Under the pieces are notes generated by a model. The model was given only the letters and a program-made list of their open reading frames with translations. It did no database searches and was not told the origin of the DNA. A DNA stretch of 64,000 bases, taken from Streptomyces spinosus. Lineage in GTDB: Bacteria > Actinomycetota > Actinomycetes > Streptomycetales > Streptomycetaceae. Shown piece by piece: positions 16,964 through 25,586 of this stretch. A program made the position numbers and the translations under genes. The stretch covers positions 248,001 to 312,000 of the forward strand of contig NZ_JAINRC010000010.1 of assembly GCF_020400655.1 (NCBI RefSeq), written 5' to 3'. The first letter of the stretch is position 1; every line of letters begins with the position of its first letter.

Positions 16964-17979
16964 GCGAGTCCGACGTGACACGGGACGGGGTACGGCACGC
17001 GCGGCCCGACCGGGAGGCGCCGACGGGGGTGCGCGCGGGGCGCCGGCGGCGCCGGCGCGGGCGGGGCGAGCAGCCGATGGTGCCGGACGCCGAGTTCTCG
17101 TCGTACTACGGCAGGCCCGTCCTCAGGAAGCCGACCTGGAAGCCGCTGGACATCGCCGGGTACCTGTACCTGGGCGGGCTGGCCGGGGCCTCCTCGCTGC
17201 TGGCGGCGGGAGCCGGGGTCACGGGGCGGCCGGCACTCGGCAGGGTGGCCAAGCTGGGCGCGGCCGGCGGCATCACGCTGTCGCTGGCGGCGCTCGTGCA
17301 CGACCTGGGGCGCCCGGCCCGGTTCCTGAACATGCTCCGGGTGTTCAAGCCCACCTCTCCGATGAGTGTCGGCTCCTGGATCCTGAGCGGGTACGCGCCG
17401 CTGGCCCTGGCGGCCGCGGCGACCGAGGTGGCGGGCCGGTACCGGCTGGTGGGCTCGGCCGCCACGGCGGGTGCCGCCGTGCTCGGCCCCGCCGTGGCGA
17501 CGTACACCGCGGTGCTGCTGTCGGACACGGCGGTGCCGTCCTGGCACGAGGGCTACCGGCAGCTGCCGTTCGTGTTCGCGGGTTCGGCGGCCACGGCGGC
17601 CGCCGGTCTCGCCCTGGTCGCGGCGCCCCCCGCACAGGCCGGGCCGGCACGGCGGATGGCGGCGCTGGGGGCCGTGCTGGAACTGGGCACCTTCCAGGTG
17701 ATGCGGCAGCGGATGGGGCTGTCCGCGGAGCCCTTCGAGCAGGGGAAGCCGCATCGGCTGCTGCGGGCGGCGGAGGCCCTGACGGCGGGCGGAGCCGCCC
17801 TGGCCGTGCTCTCGGCCCGGGTACGGGACCGGCGTCTGGCCGTAGCGGCGGGAGCGGCCCTCCTGACCGGTTCGGCGGCGCTGCGCTTCGGCGTCTTCCA
17901 CGCCGGGGTGGCCTCCGCGGAGGACCCCCGGTACACGGTCGTCCCCCAGCGGGAGAGGCTCCGGGAGGCGAACGGCTGA
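16960..17979 (+). CDS. nrfD: NrfD/PsrC-family quinone-reactive membrane subunit
   Basis: The 339-residue protein starts with a basic, cytosolic N-terminus (run of Arg around residues 27-35), followed by eight or so hydrophobic segments. Motifs HDLGRPARFLNMLRVFKPTSPMSVGSW and the later WHEGYRQLPF are typical of NrfD/PsrC/HybB anchors, which bind quinone and accept electrons from the adjacent four-cluster ferredoxin subunit without using heme. It therefore forms the membrane arm of the formate dehydrogenase. It overlaps fdhB by four bases (ATGA). The next gene downstream converges on it. Confidence 0.87.
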   Translation: MSESDVTRDGVRHARPDREAPTGVRAGRRRRRRGRGEQPMVPDAEFSSYYGRPVLRKPTWKPLDIAGYLYLGGLAGASSLLAAGAGVTGRPALGRVAKLGAAGGITLSLAALVHDLGRPARFLNMLRVFKPTSPMSVGSWILSGYAPLALAAAATEVAGRYRLVGSAATAGAAVLGPAVATYTAVLLSDTAVPSWHEGYRQLPFVFAGSAATAAAGLALVAAPPAQAGPARRMAALGAVLELGTFQVMRQRMGLSAEPFEQGKPHRLLRAAEALTAGGAALAVLSARVRDRRLAVAAGAALLTGSAALRFGVFHAGVASAEDPRYTVVPQRERLREANG

Positions 17980-18111
17980 CGACGCAGGCGCGGCCACCGG
18001 CGGCGCGCGGGGTGCGAAGCCACCGACGGCGTGCCGGCATGCCGGGCGGCGGCCGTTTCCCGGCCGCCCCCTTCCCCCCAGCTCCCGCCCCCTGGGCATC
18101 CGGGCCGAGCC

Positions 18112-18825
18112 CTAACCGATACCCTCCCCGTCGATCAGCTGCCCCTGGGCGACGAGTCGTTCAGCCAGGTCGGGCAGGCTGGTGGCCTCGATGGCGGCGG
18201 GGAGGCAGGTGACCGGGTAAGGCTCGGGAGTGCGCCGCACCCAGGCGGTGGCGAGGCCGGCGCGGGCCGCGCCGTCGATGTCCCAGGGGTGTATCGACAC
18301 CAGCGCGACCTCGTCGGCCGGGACGCCCACGGCCGCCACGGCGTGGGCGTAGGCCTCCCGGGCGGGCTTCCAGCGGCCCACCGCCTCGACGTCGAGGTGT
18401 GTCTCGAAACAGTCGGTCAGTCCTGCCCGTTCGATGACCGCGCGGGTGGTGCCGGCGGAGCCATTGGTGAGGGTGACCAGGCGGTACCCGGCGGCGCGCA
18501 GGGCCCGGACGCCGTCGGGGACGTCCGGCTGAAGGGGCAGCCGGGGCAGCGCGGCGAGGACGTCCTCCGCCGTCTCCTCGGGGTCGGCCACGCCCCGCGC
18601 CGAGGCCGCGAGCGTCCGCAGTCCGTCACGGGCCACGTCGCCGAAGGACGCGTGGCCCCCGGCCAGGCTCAGGGCGATCCCGTCCCGCAGCACCCCGGCG
18701 AACCAGGCCGGGAGCGACTCTTCCGGCAGTCCGGCCCGCGCCATCAGCCGCGCGAGCGGCGACAGGTCGGTGAGCGTTTCGTTGACGTCGAACACGAGGA
18801 CGCGGGGGCGTCCGTCACCGGACAA
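18112..18825 (-). CDS. haloacid dehalogenase-type HAD hydrolase
   Basis: The 237-residue protein has HAD motif I (VLVFDVNETLTDL, nucleophile Asp), motif II (TLTNGS), motif III (Lys in VGRWKPA), and motif IV as IHPWDIDGAARAGL, which is typical of type II L-2-haloacid dehalogenase-like proteins. It is cytosolic. The TTG start is supported by GAGGAGG 8 bases upstream. It overlaps the preceding membrane-protein gene by 11 bases, so it is the last gene of the ctaC-ctaD operon. A metabolic link to the oxidase is not obvious. Confidence 0.82.
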   Translation of the reverse strand: MSGDGRPRVLVFDVNETLTDLSPLARLMARAGLPEESLPAWFAGVLRDGIALSLAGGHASFGDVARDGLRTLAASARGVADPEETAEDVLAALPRLPLQPDVPDGVRALRAAGYRLVTLTNGSAGTTRAVIERAGLTDCFETHLDVEAVGRWKPAREAYAHAVAAVGVPADEVALVSIHPWDIDGAARAGLATAWVRRTPEPYPVTCLPAAIEATSLPDLAERLVAQGQLIDGEGIG

Positions 18826-19339
18826 GAAGATCGCCTCCTCCCGGGTGGCCGGCGGGGCCGGCCAGGGCCTCGCGTTCCTCGCGGTTCACCCAGGACCACG
18901 TTACCGCCGCCGCCGCGATGCCGACGGGCAGCATGCCGACGATCATGGCGAGCCCGGCCACGGTGTGGCCGGCGGCGACCATGCCCACCGCCGGGAGGTC
19001 GAGCAGCGGCGCGGCGAGGAACAGGTACAGGCAGCGGCCGGGGTCGTCCAGCCGGTGCCGGGTGCGGGCGGCGGCCGGCAGCCAGAACAGCACCGCGGCC
19101 GCGAGCAGGACGGGTTCGGTGACCCGCGCCCCGCCGGGCGGTGCGAGGCCCACGGCATCGCCGAGGACGGTCCAGGCGTGCGTGAGGACCAGCAGGGGCA
19201 GGGCCACGCCCGCCGGGACGCTGATCCGCTCCCAGAGCGGGGAGTGCCGCAGGCACCGCACGGCCGCCGGGACCACCGCGGCGACGAGGACGGCCGACCA
19301 GGCCATCGCCGCCACGGACGCGTGCGCCGAGTGCTCCAC
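18815..19339 (-). CDS. membrane protein in the oxidase operon (174 aa)
   Basis: The protein has about five hydrophobic segments and conserved-looking polar spots inside them (LTHAWTVLGDAVG, LDLPAVGMVAAGHTVAGLAMIVG). The pattern recalls part of CtaG-like cytochrome oxidase assembly proteins, but it is shorter than the family and the match is not firm. The GTG start lies 6 bases after the stop of the preceding gene. Position, orientation and coupling argue for a role in assembly or stability of the divergent oxidase. Confidence 0.65.
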   Translation of the reverse strand: MEHSAHASVAAMAWSAVLVAAVVPAAVRCLRHSPLWERISVPAGVALPLLVLTHAWTVLGDAVGLAPPGGARVTEPVLLAAAVLFWLPAAARTRHRLDDPGRCLYLFLAAPLLDLPAVGMVAAGHTVAGLAMIVGMLPVGIAAAAVTWSWVNREEREALAGPAGHPGGGDLLVR

Positions 19340-19345
19340 GGCGCC

Positions 19346-19705
19346 TCACTTCTCCCGCGCCGTCGTGCCGCGCACCACGAGGGCGACGGACAGCATCAGC
19401 AGCGGCACGGCCACGACGAGCAGCCAACGGCCGTAGACGAGGCAGAGCCCGACCAGCAGCAGGCCGACCGCGCCGGGCAGCACGCCGCCCGCGCCCCTGT
19501 CGGGCACCCGGTAGCGGACGTGCTGGTCGGGCCGCGCACGGGAGGAGACGAGGACGGCGAGGGCGAACAGCTGAAGGACGAGGACGACGCCGCCCCACAG
19601 CCAGTACGTCATCGTGTTCTCGCGGTAGATGGCCAACACCACGAGGAGCAGGCCGTTGAGCACGCCCCAGCCGGCGACCAGGACGGCGGGCAGGTGCCGT
19701 CTCAT
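19346..19705 (-). CDS. small oxidase-associated membrane protein (119 aa)
   Basis: The product has four hydrophobic helices (around residues 5-25, 34-52, 75-92, 95-112) and short basic ends. Its start codon overlaps the ctaD stop (ATGA), so it should be made stoichiometrically with the oxidase. Position and topology suggest an analogue of the small subunit IV (CtaF) of actinobacterial cytochrome c oxidase, but sequence similarity cannot be judged by eye. Confidence 0.7.
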   Translation of the reverse strand: MRRHLPAVLVAGWGVLNGLLLVVLAIYRENTMTYWLWGGVVLVLQLFALAVLVSSRARPDQHVRYRVPDRGAGGVLPGAVGLLLVGLCLVYGRWLLVVAVPLLMLSVALVVRGTTAREK

Positions 19706-21357
19706 GCGGTGCCCCCTCCCGTCCTGCGGTCCAGCAGCGGGGCGAAACTCGTGACGGGCGGCAGCGGGCGGTCCGCGGGGAAGTTGAGGCGCGGCGGCGG
19801 CGAGGTGGTGGCCCACTCCAGGGTGTGGCCCTCCCACGGGTCGTCCCCGGCCGGCTCGGCACGGCCCAGGTGACGGCGTCGCAGCGTCCACAGGACGTTG
19901 ACGACGAACACCGTCATGCCCGCGGCGAGGAAGGCCGCGCCGATACTGGCGAGCAGGTTCAGCAGGCCGAAGCCGTCGAACGTGGCGTAGGTGACGACCC
20001 GGCGCGGCATGCCGAGGTAGCCGAGGGCGAACATCGGCAGGAAGGTGAGGTTGGTGCCGACGACCAGCAGCCAGAAGTGCAGACGGCCCATGCGTTCGTC
20101 CAGCAGGGTGCCGGTGACCTTCGGGAACCAGTAGTGGACGGCCGCGAACAGGCCGAAGGCGCTGCCCGCGAACAGCACGTAGTGCAGGTGGGCGACGACG
20201 AAGTAGCTGTCGGTGACGTGGTAGTCGATCACCGGGGTGCCGACCATGATGCCGGTGAGCCCGCCGATCAGGAACTGCGGGACGAAGGCGAGCGCGAACA
20301 GCATGGGGACGCGCAGCCGCAGCCGGCCGCCCAGGATCGTGCCCAGCATGCCGAAGTACTCCACACCCGCGGGCACCAGCAGCGCGATGGAGGTCAGGGA
20401 GTAGTAGTCGTTGGCGGCCTGCCCGGTGGCGAACATGTGGTGGCCCCACACGCTCATCGACAGGGCGGCGAACACCAGCAGGGACAGGGCCGTGCCCCGG
20501 TAGCCGAAGAAGCGGCGACCGGAGAACACCGCCAGCACCTCGGCGACGGCCGCGAGGTACGGGAAGAACATCACGTACACGACCGGATGGCCGTAGAACC
20601 AGAAGATGTGCTGGTAGCCGATGTTCCAGACGTTGGAAGCGAAGACGTCCGGGTCGGCCCGGCCCACCCCGAGCAGCACCATCGCGGCCAGCAGCGCCGG
20701 GAAGGAACCGATCACCATCAGGCAGGTGGCGATCATCGACCAGCAGAAGACGGGCAGGCGCAGCATGGTCATGCCGCGGGTGCGGCGGCGCAGGACGGTC
20801 CACAGCACCGCCCAGCCCATCAGGATGCTTCCGGTCACGGCGAGGCTGACGCCCACGATCCACAGGTCGGGGCCGGTGCCCGGCGAGTGCACGCTGTCGG
20901 CCATGGGCGGGTACGAGAACCAGCCGTCGGCGTGCGCTCCGGTGGGCGTGGCGAAGCCGGCCAGCATGGTGAGCGCGCCGAGCACGTACAGCCAGTAGCC
21001 GAGCAGGGTCAGCCGGGGCAGCGCGATGCCGGGGGCGCCGATCTGCAGGGGCACCAGGTAGACGCCCAGGCCGATGGCGAACGGCGTCATGACCGTGTAG
21101 ATCATGCCCGAGCCGTGCATGGTGAACAGCTGGTTGTACAGGTGGGCGGCGAGGAAGGTCTCCTCGGGCTGCGCGAGCTGGGCGCGCATGAGGAGCGCGA
21201 AGACACCGTCGACCAGCAGGAGCACCAGGGAGGTGCCGATGGTGAGCAGGCCGATGCGCTTGTGGTCGGTGGTGGAGACCCAGCCGAGCCAGCTGCCGGG
21301 CGTGACGGGCCGGCCGGCGTCGCCGCGCTGGGCGTCGGTGTCCGGGGCGAGCGTCAT
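19702..21357 (-). CDS. ctaD: divergent heme-copper oxidase subunit I
   Basis: The 551-residue protein has about 12 helices and all metal ligands: heme a His in FTMHGSG, CuB His and the cross-linked Tyr in GHPVVY, the CuB pair in VWGHHMF, and the heme a3/a pair in VVAHLHYV. The GMPRR loop is present. Unlike ordinary aa3 oxidases, GHPEVY has become GHPVVY (no D-channel Glu). The NYLVP and RDMAFPR region reads GVYLVP...PGIALPR (no Asn, no Asp), and PTGIKVF reads PAGVEYF, replacing the K-channel Lys with Glu. It overlaps ctaC by ATGA. It is best read as a secondary oxidase paralogue with altered proton paths. Confidence 0.9.
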   Translation of the reverse strand: MTLAPDTDAQRGDAGRPVTPGSWLGWVSTTDHKRIGLLTIGTSLVLLLVDGVFALLMRAQLAQPEETFLAAHLYNQLFTMHGSGMIYTVMTPFAIGLGVYLVPLQIGAPGIALPRLTLLGYWLYVLGALTMLAGFATPTGAHADGWFSYPPMADSVHSPGTGPDLWIVGVSLAVTGSILMGWAVLWTVLRRRTRGMTMLRLPVFCWSMIATCLMVIGSFPALLAAMVLLGVGRADPDVFASNVWNIGYQHIFWFYGHPVVYVMFFPYLAAVAEVLAVFSGRRFFGYRGTALSLLVFAALSMSVWGHHMFATGQAANDYYSLTSIALLVPAGVEYFGMLGTILGGRLRLRVPMLFALAFVPQFLIGGLTGIMVGTPVIDYHVTDSYFVVAHLHYVLFAGSAFGLFAAVHYWFPKVTGTLLDERMGRLHFWLLVVGTNLTFLPMFALGYLGMPRRVVTYATFDGFGLLNLLASIGAAFLAAGMTVFVVNVLWTLRRRHLGRAEPAGDDPWEGHTLEWATTSPPPRLNFPADRPLPPVTSFAPLLDRRTGGGTA

Positions 21358-22064
21358 GCCGCGGCCGTCCCGCCGTGCGCCCAGCGGTCGTACTCCCGGG
21401 GGGATACCGCCTTGATCCAGAAGTCCATGGTCCAGTGCCGCTGTCCGCAGAACTCGGCGCACCGGCCGCGCCAGCGGCCCGCCCGGTCCAGGGTGAGCGT
21501 GAAGGTGTTCACGTGGTCGGGGAAGGCGTCCATCTTGTAGCGCAGGCCGGGCACCCAGAGGGAGTGGATGACGTCCCGTGAGGTGAGCCGGAGCTGTACG
21601 GTGCGGCCGGTCGGGACGACGAGCGTGGGCATGTCCTTGCCCTTGCAGGTCCCGGTGACCCGGCGGTGGTCCGCGGACCGCGGGTAGCGGAAGTCCCAGC
21701 ACCACTGGAAGCCGGTGACGTCGACGCGCAGGGGCTCGCGAGGAGCGGCGGGGTGTTCCTCGTGGTTCTGCCAGGCCGTCCAGGTGACCAGGAAGACGGC
21801 GAAGGCGGCGAGGGCGCCGACGTAGAAGGCCTCCACGCGCGGCCGCTCGGAGCGCTCGGTCGTCCGGGCGTGCCGGCGCAGCAGCGACCAGGCCAGCACG
21901 GCGAGGACGACGAGGAACACACCGCCCGCGATGACGGCTTCGAGTGTGAACACGGTCCCGAAGACGTGCCGCTGCCTCACCGTGCGACCGCCGTCGCCCC
22001 GCTGCGCCTGACCGTCATCGCGATCGCTCCCGTCACTCGTTCGGGACCGTGACCACCCGGACAT
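21354..22064 (-). CDS. ctaC: cytochrome c oxidase subunit II
   Basis: The 236-residue protein has two N-terminal membrane helices (about residues 38-58 and 80-98) and a C-terminal cupredoxin domain. CuA ligands are all present: His in RDVIHSLWVPG and the CAEFCGQRHWTM motif (two Cys, Glu, His, Met). The aromatic electron-entry motif reads FQWCWDFRYP. There is no lipobox or fused cytochrome c domain. The ATG at 22064 has GGAGG about 11 bases upstream; the frame is open to an ATG at 22097. It heads the minus-strand operon ctaC-ctaD-two membrane proteins-HAD and is divergent from fdhG. Confidence 0.88.
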   Translation of the reverse strand: MSGWSRSRTSDGSDRDDGQAQRGDGGRTVRQRHVFGTVFTLEAVIAGGVFLVVLAVLAWSLLRRHARTTERSERPRVEAFYVGALAAFAVFLVTWTAWQNHEEHPAAPREPLRVDVTGFQWCWDFRYPRSADHRRVTGTCKGKDMPTLVVPTGRTVQLRLTSRDVIHSLWVPGLRYKMDAFPDHVNTFTLTLDRAGRWRGRCAEFCGQRHWTMDFWIKAVSPREYDRWAHGGTAAA

Positions 22065-22154
22065 TACGGGCACCCCCTCCGGTCCGTCCGCCGACACACC
22101 GCAAGCGGCGGAGTCCCCCGGGACGCGTCACTCCCGCCTGCCGGATCCGTTTGC

Positions 22155-22208
22155 CCGTGACCGGCGGGGGTACCCCGTCGCCGGTCACGGCCGGAGATGC
22201 CGTGACCG
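22155..22208. promoter_or_regulatory. large inverted repeat between ctaC and fdhG
   Basis: CCGTGACCGGCG (22155-22166) and CGCCGGTCACGG (22179-22190) are perfect inverted arms around a GGGGTACCCC palindrome (22167-22176). A third partial copy, CCGTGACCG, starts at 22200. The element sits between two divergent genes, 90 bases from ctaC and 44 bases before the fdhG start, so it could be an operator acting on both, or a structured leader of fdhG. Confidence 0.5.
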
Positions 22209-22251
22209 CGGGAGTGCGGGACAATCGACGGACCGAGTGGGAGGAGGAGTC

Positions 22252-25200
22252 GTGGGCGTGCGCACCTGGATCGACTCCTGGCCTGTCTACCGCCAGCTCA
22301 CCGGCACGGATCCGCTCGGCCGCGGCGCCGCCGCGAAGAGCGGGCACAGCGCGCGGCTCACGCCCCGGGTCGCCTCGGCCGACCGGGTGGTGAAGTCCGT
22401 CTGCCCGTACTGCGCCGTCGGCTGCGGCCAGAACGTGTACGTGCAGGACGAGAAGGTCACCCAGATCGAGGGCGACCCCGACTCCCCTATCTCGCGCGGC
22501 CGGCTGTGCCCCAAGGGCGCGGCGAGCCTCCAGCTGACCACCGGGGACGCCCGCGAACACCAGGTCCTCTACCGGCGCCCGCACGGCACCGAGTGGGAGC
22601 GGCTGGACCTGGACACGGCGATGGACATGATCGCCGACCGGGTGATCGCCACGCGCCGGGACGGCTGGCAGTGGGAGGCCGACGGGACCCGCACCCGGCG
22701 CACCCTGGGCATCGCGAGCCTGGGCGGGGCGACGCTCGACAACGAAGAGAACTACCTGATCAAGAAGTTGTTCACCGCGCTCGGAGCGATCCAGATCGAG
22801 AACCAGGCGCGCGTTTGACACTCCTCCACCGTTCCCAGTCTGGGAACCTCGTTCGGACGCGGCGGCGCGACCACCTTCCAGCAGGACCTGCAGAACGCGG
22901 ACTGCATCGTCATCGAGGGCTCGAACATGGCCGAGTGCCATCCGGTCGGGTTCCAGTGGGTGATGGAGGCCAAGGCGCGGGGCGCGAAGCTGATCCACGT
23001 CGATCCGCGCTTCACCCGCACCAGCGCGCTCGCCGACCTGCACGTGCCGCTGCGCGCGGGCACGGACATCGCCTTCCTCGGCGGCATCATCAACTACGTG
23101 CTCCGGCAGGAGAAGTACTTCCGTGACTACATCGTGGCGTACAGCAACGCCCCGATGATCCTGCGGGAGGACTTCCGGGACACCGAGGACCTGGCCGGCG
23201 TCTTCTCCGGCCTGGACACCGACAGCCACTCGTACGACAGCAACAGCTGGCAGTACGAGGGGTCCGAGGTCCAGGCGGCCTCCGGCGAGCGCGACCAGGA
23301 GTACGAGGAGCGCAGCGACGGCGGCAGTTCGGTGACCGAGGCGGCCCGCGGCGAGGCGCACGGCGCCGGTGGCGCGGTGATCGGCGAGGGCGAGCCGGAG
23401 CGCGACGAGACCCTGACCCACCCGCGGTGCGTGTTCCAGGTGCTGAAACGGCACTACGCCCGGTACACGCCGGAGATGGTGGAGCGGATCTGCGGGGTGC
23501 CGCAGGAGCTGTTCCGGCAGGTGTGCGAACTGGTCACGGAGAACTCCGGGCGCGAGCGCACGACCGCGTTCGCCTACGCGGTCGGATGGACCCAGCACAC
23601 GGTGGGCGTGCAGTACATCCGGGCGGCCTCCGTGCTGCAGACCCTGCTCGGCAACATCGGCCGGCCCGGCGGCGGCATCCTGGCGCTGCGCGGGCACGCC
23701 TCCATCCAGGGATCCACGGACATCCCGACGCTGTTCAACCTGCTGCCCGGCTACATCCCGATGCCGCACGCCCACCAGAACCAGGACCTGGAGGCCTTCG
23801 TCGAGGCCGAGGCCACGCACAAGGGCTACTGGGGCAACATGCGCTCCTACCTGGTGAGCCTGCTCAAGGCGTACTGGGGTGACGCGGCGACGGCGGAGAA
23901 CGACTTCTGCTTCGACTACCTGCCGCGGCTCACCGGCTCGCACTCGACGTACGAGACGACGATGGCCCAGCTGGAGGGCGTCTGCAAGGGCTACTTCCTC
24001 ATCGGCGAGAACCCGGCCGTGGGCAACGCCAACTCCAAGCTGATGCGGCTCGGCATGGCCAACCTGGACTGGCTGGTCGTGCGGGACTTCTCCCTGATCG
24101 AGTCGGCGACCTGGTGGAAGGACGGCCCGGAGATCGAGACCGGGGAGCTGCGCACGGAGGACATCGGCACCGAGGTGTTCTTCCTGCCTGCCGCCGCGCA
24201 CACCGAGAAGGACGGCAGCTTCACCAACACCCAGCGGCTGCTCCAGTGGCACCACCAAGCGGTCGAGCCGCCCGGCGAGGCGCGCAGCGACCTGTGGTTC
24301 ACGTACCACCTCGGGCGGATCATCCGGCAGAAGCTCGCCGGGTCCGGCGACGAGATGGACCGGCCGGTGCTCGACCTCGCCTGGGACTATCCGACGAAGG
24401 GCCGGCTTGCCGAGCCGGACGCGGAGGCCGTCCTCGCCGAGGTCAACGGCCATGACGCCGAGGGCAACCCGCTGTCGTCGTACGAGCAGCTGAAGCCCGA
24501 CGGCTCCACCGCCTGCGGCTGCTGGATCTACTGCGGTGTGTACGCCGACGGCGTCAACCAGGCGGCCCGCCGCAAGCCGGGCCGGGAGCAGGACTGGGTG
24601 GCGGCCGAGTGGGCGTGGGCCTGGCCGGCCAACCGGCGCATCCTGTACAACCGGGCTTCCGCCGACCCCGGGGGCAGGCCGTGGAGCGAGCGCAAGGCGC
24701 TGGTGTGGTGGGACCCGGACAAGGGCGAGCAGGGCGAGTGGACCGGGCACGACGTCCCCGACTTCAAGAAGGACAAGGCGCCGGACCACGAGCCGGCCGA
24801 GGACGCGTCCGGTCCGGAGGCCCTGTCCGGCACGGACCCGTTCATCATGCAGGCCGACGGCAAGGCGTGGCTGTACGTGCCGTCCGGACTCACCGACGGA
24901 CCGCTGCCGGCGCACTACGAGCCGCAGGACTCCCCGTTCCCGAACCTGCTCTACGACCAGCAGCGCAATCCGGTACGGCAGTTGCTGCCGCCGCACCCGG
25001 ACAACCGCTACCAGCCGAGCGGTGACGAGCCCGGCTCCGGGGTGTTCCCGTACGTGGCCACCACCTACCGGCTCACCGAGCACCACACGGCGGGCGGGAT
25101 GTCCCGCTGGCAGCCGTACCTCGCCGAACTCCAGCCGGAGTTCTTCTGCGAGGTCTCCCCGGAGCTGGCCGCCGAGCGGGGCCTGGCGCACACCGGATGG

Positions 25201-25521
25201 GCGACGATCGTCAGCGCGCGGGGTGTGATCGAGGCGCGGGTGCTGGTGACCGACCGGATGACCCCGCTGACGGTGCACGGCCGCCGGCTGCACCAGGTGG
25301 GGCTGCCGTACCACTGGGGTCCGAACGGCTACAGCACCGGGGACGCGGCCAACGAGCTGCTGCACCTGTCCCTGGACCCGAACACGCACATCCAGGAGAC
25401 GAAGGCGTTCGCCGTCGACATCCGCGCGGGCCGACGGCCCCGGGGTCCGGCGTCCCTGGCACTGGTGCGGGCCTACCGGATCCGGGCGGGCATCGACGAG
25501 CACACGGGCACGGAGCCGTGA
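22252..25521 (+). CDS. fdhG: selenocysteine-containing formate dehydrogenase catalytic subunit
   Basis: The gene encodes 1089 residues if the in-frame UGA at 22816-22818 is read as selenocysteine (residue 189, context NQARV-Sec-HSS). The flanking frame is uninterrupted on both sides. The N-terminal [4Fe-4S] ligands are CPYCAVGCG (Cys 51, 54, 58) and RLCPKG (Cys 86). Downstream are molybdopterin-domain motifs such as SNMAECHPVGFQW, the GNIGRPGGG loop, and the C-terminal molydopterin-binding domain (THIQETKAFAVDI). It oxidises formate to CO2 at a Mo/W-bis-PGD centre with Sec as metal ligand. No twin-arginine signal is present at the N-terminus. GTG start with GGAGGAGG 4-5 bases upstream. FdhB and NrfD partners are 5 kb away on the same strand. 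Confidence 0.93.
22816..22818 (+). other. fdhG: UGA codon read as selenocysteine
   Basis: The UGA falls at the exact place where formate dehydrogenases have Sec or Cys, between the asparagine-rich RV motif and the conserved FGRGGATTF segment. Reading through restores a single full-length frame, and the complete Sec machinery is encoded next door. Confidence 0.93.
22831..22847 (+). promoter_or_regulatory. SECIS-like hairpin
   Basis: GTTCCCA and TGGGAAC form a perfect 7-bp stem closed by a GTC loop, starting 12 bases after the UGA. Bacterial SECIS elements lie immediately downstream of the UGA, inside the coding region, with a G-U in the apical loop for SelB binding. Distance and loop composition fit. 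Confidence 0.8.
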
Positions 25522-25544
25522 GCGGAATGCGCGGTGCGGCCGGG

Positions 25545-25584
25545 TGAGCGGCTGAGCGGCTGAGCGGCTGAGCGGCTGAGCGGG
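25545..25584. repeat. tandem 8-bp repeat between fdhG and selD
   Basis: Five consecutive copies of TGAGCGGC (the last ending in G instead of C) fill the gap between the converging stop codons of fdhG and selD. The unit repeats a stop triplet on the plus strand. It is probably slippage-prone and may vary in copy number between strains. Confidence 0.9.
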
Positions 25585-25586
25585 TC

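Noticed and set aside
12332..16981. Minus-strand open frame of about 1550 codons across poxB-like, cytochrome b and fdhB genes
   Set aside because: It has low-complexity, Arg/Gly/Gln-rich composition and crosses genes with clear domains on the other frames. It is an artefact of high G+C content.
22237..22818. Reading fdhG as a short separate gene ending at the UGA, or as a pseudogene
   Set aside because: The frame continues without shift, the codon matches the Sec position of FDH, a SECIS-like hairpin follows, and tRNA-Sec, selA, selB and selD are adjacent.
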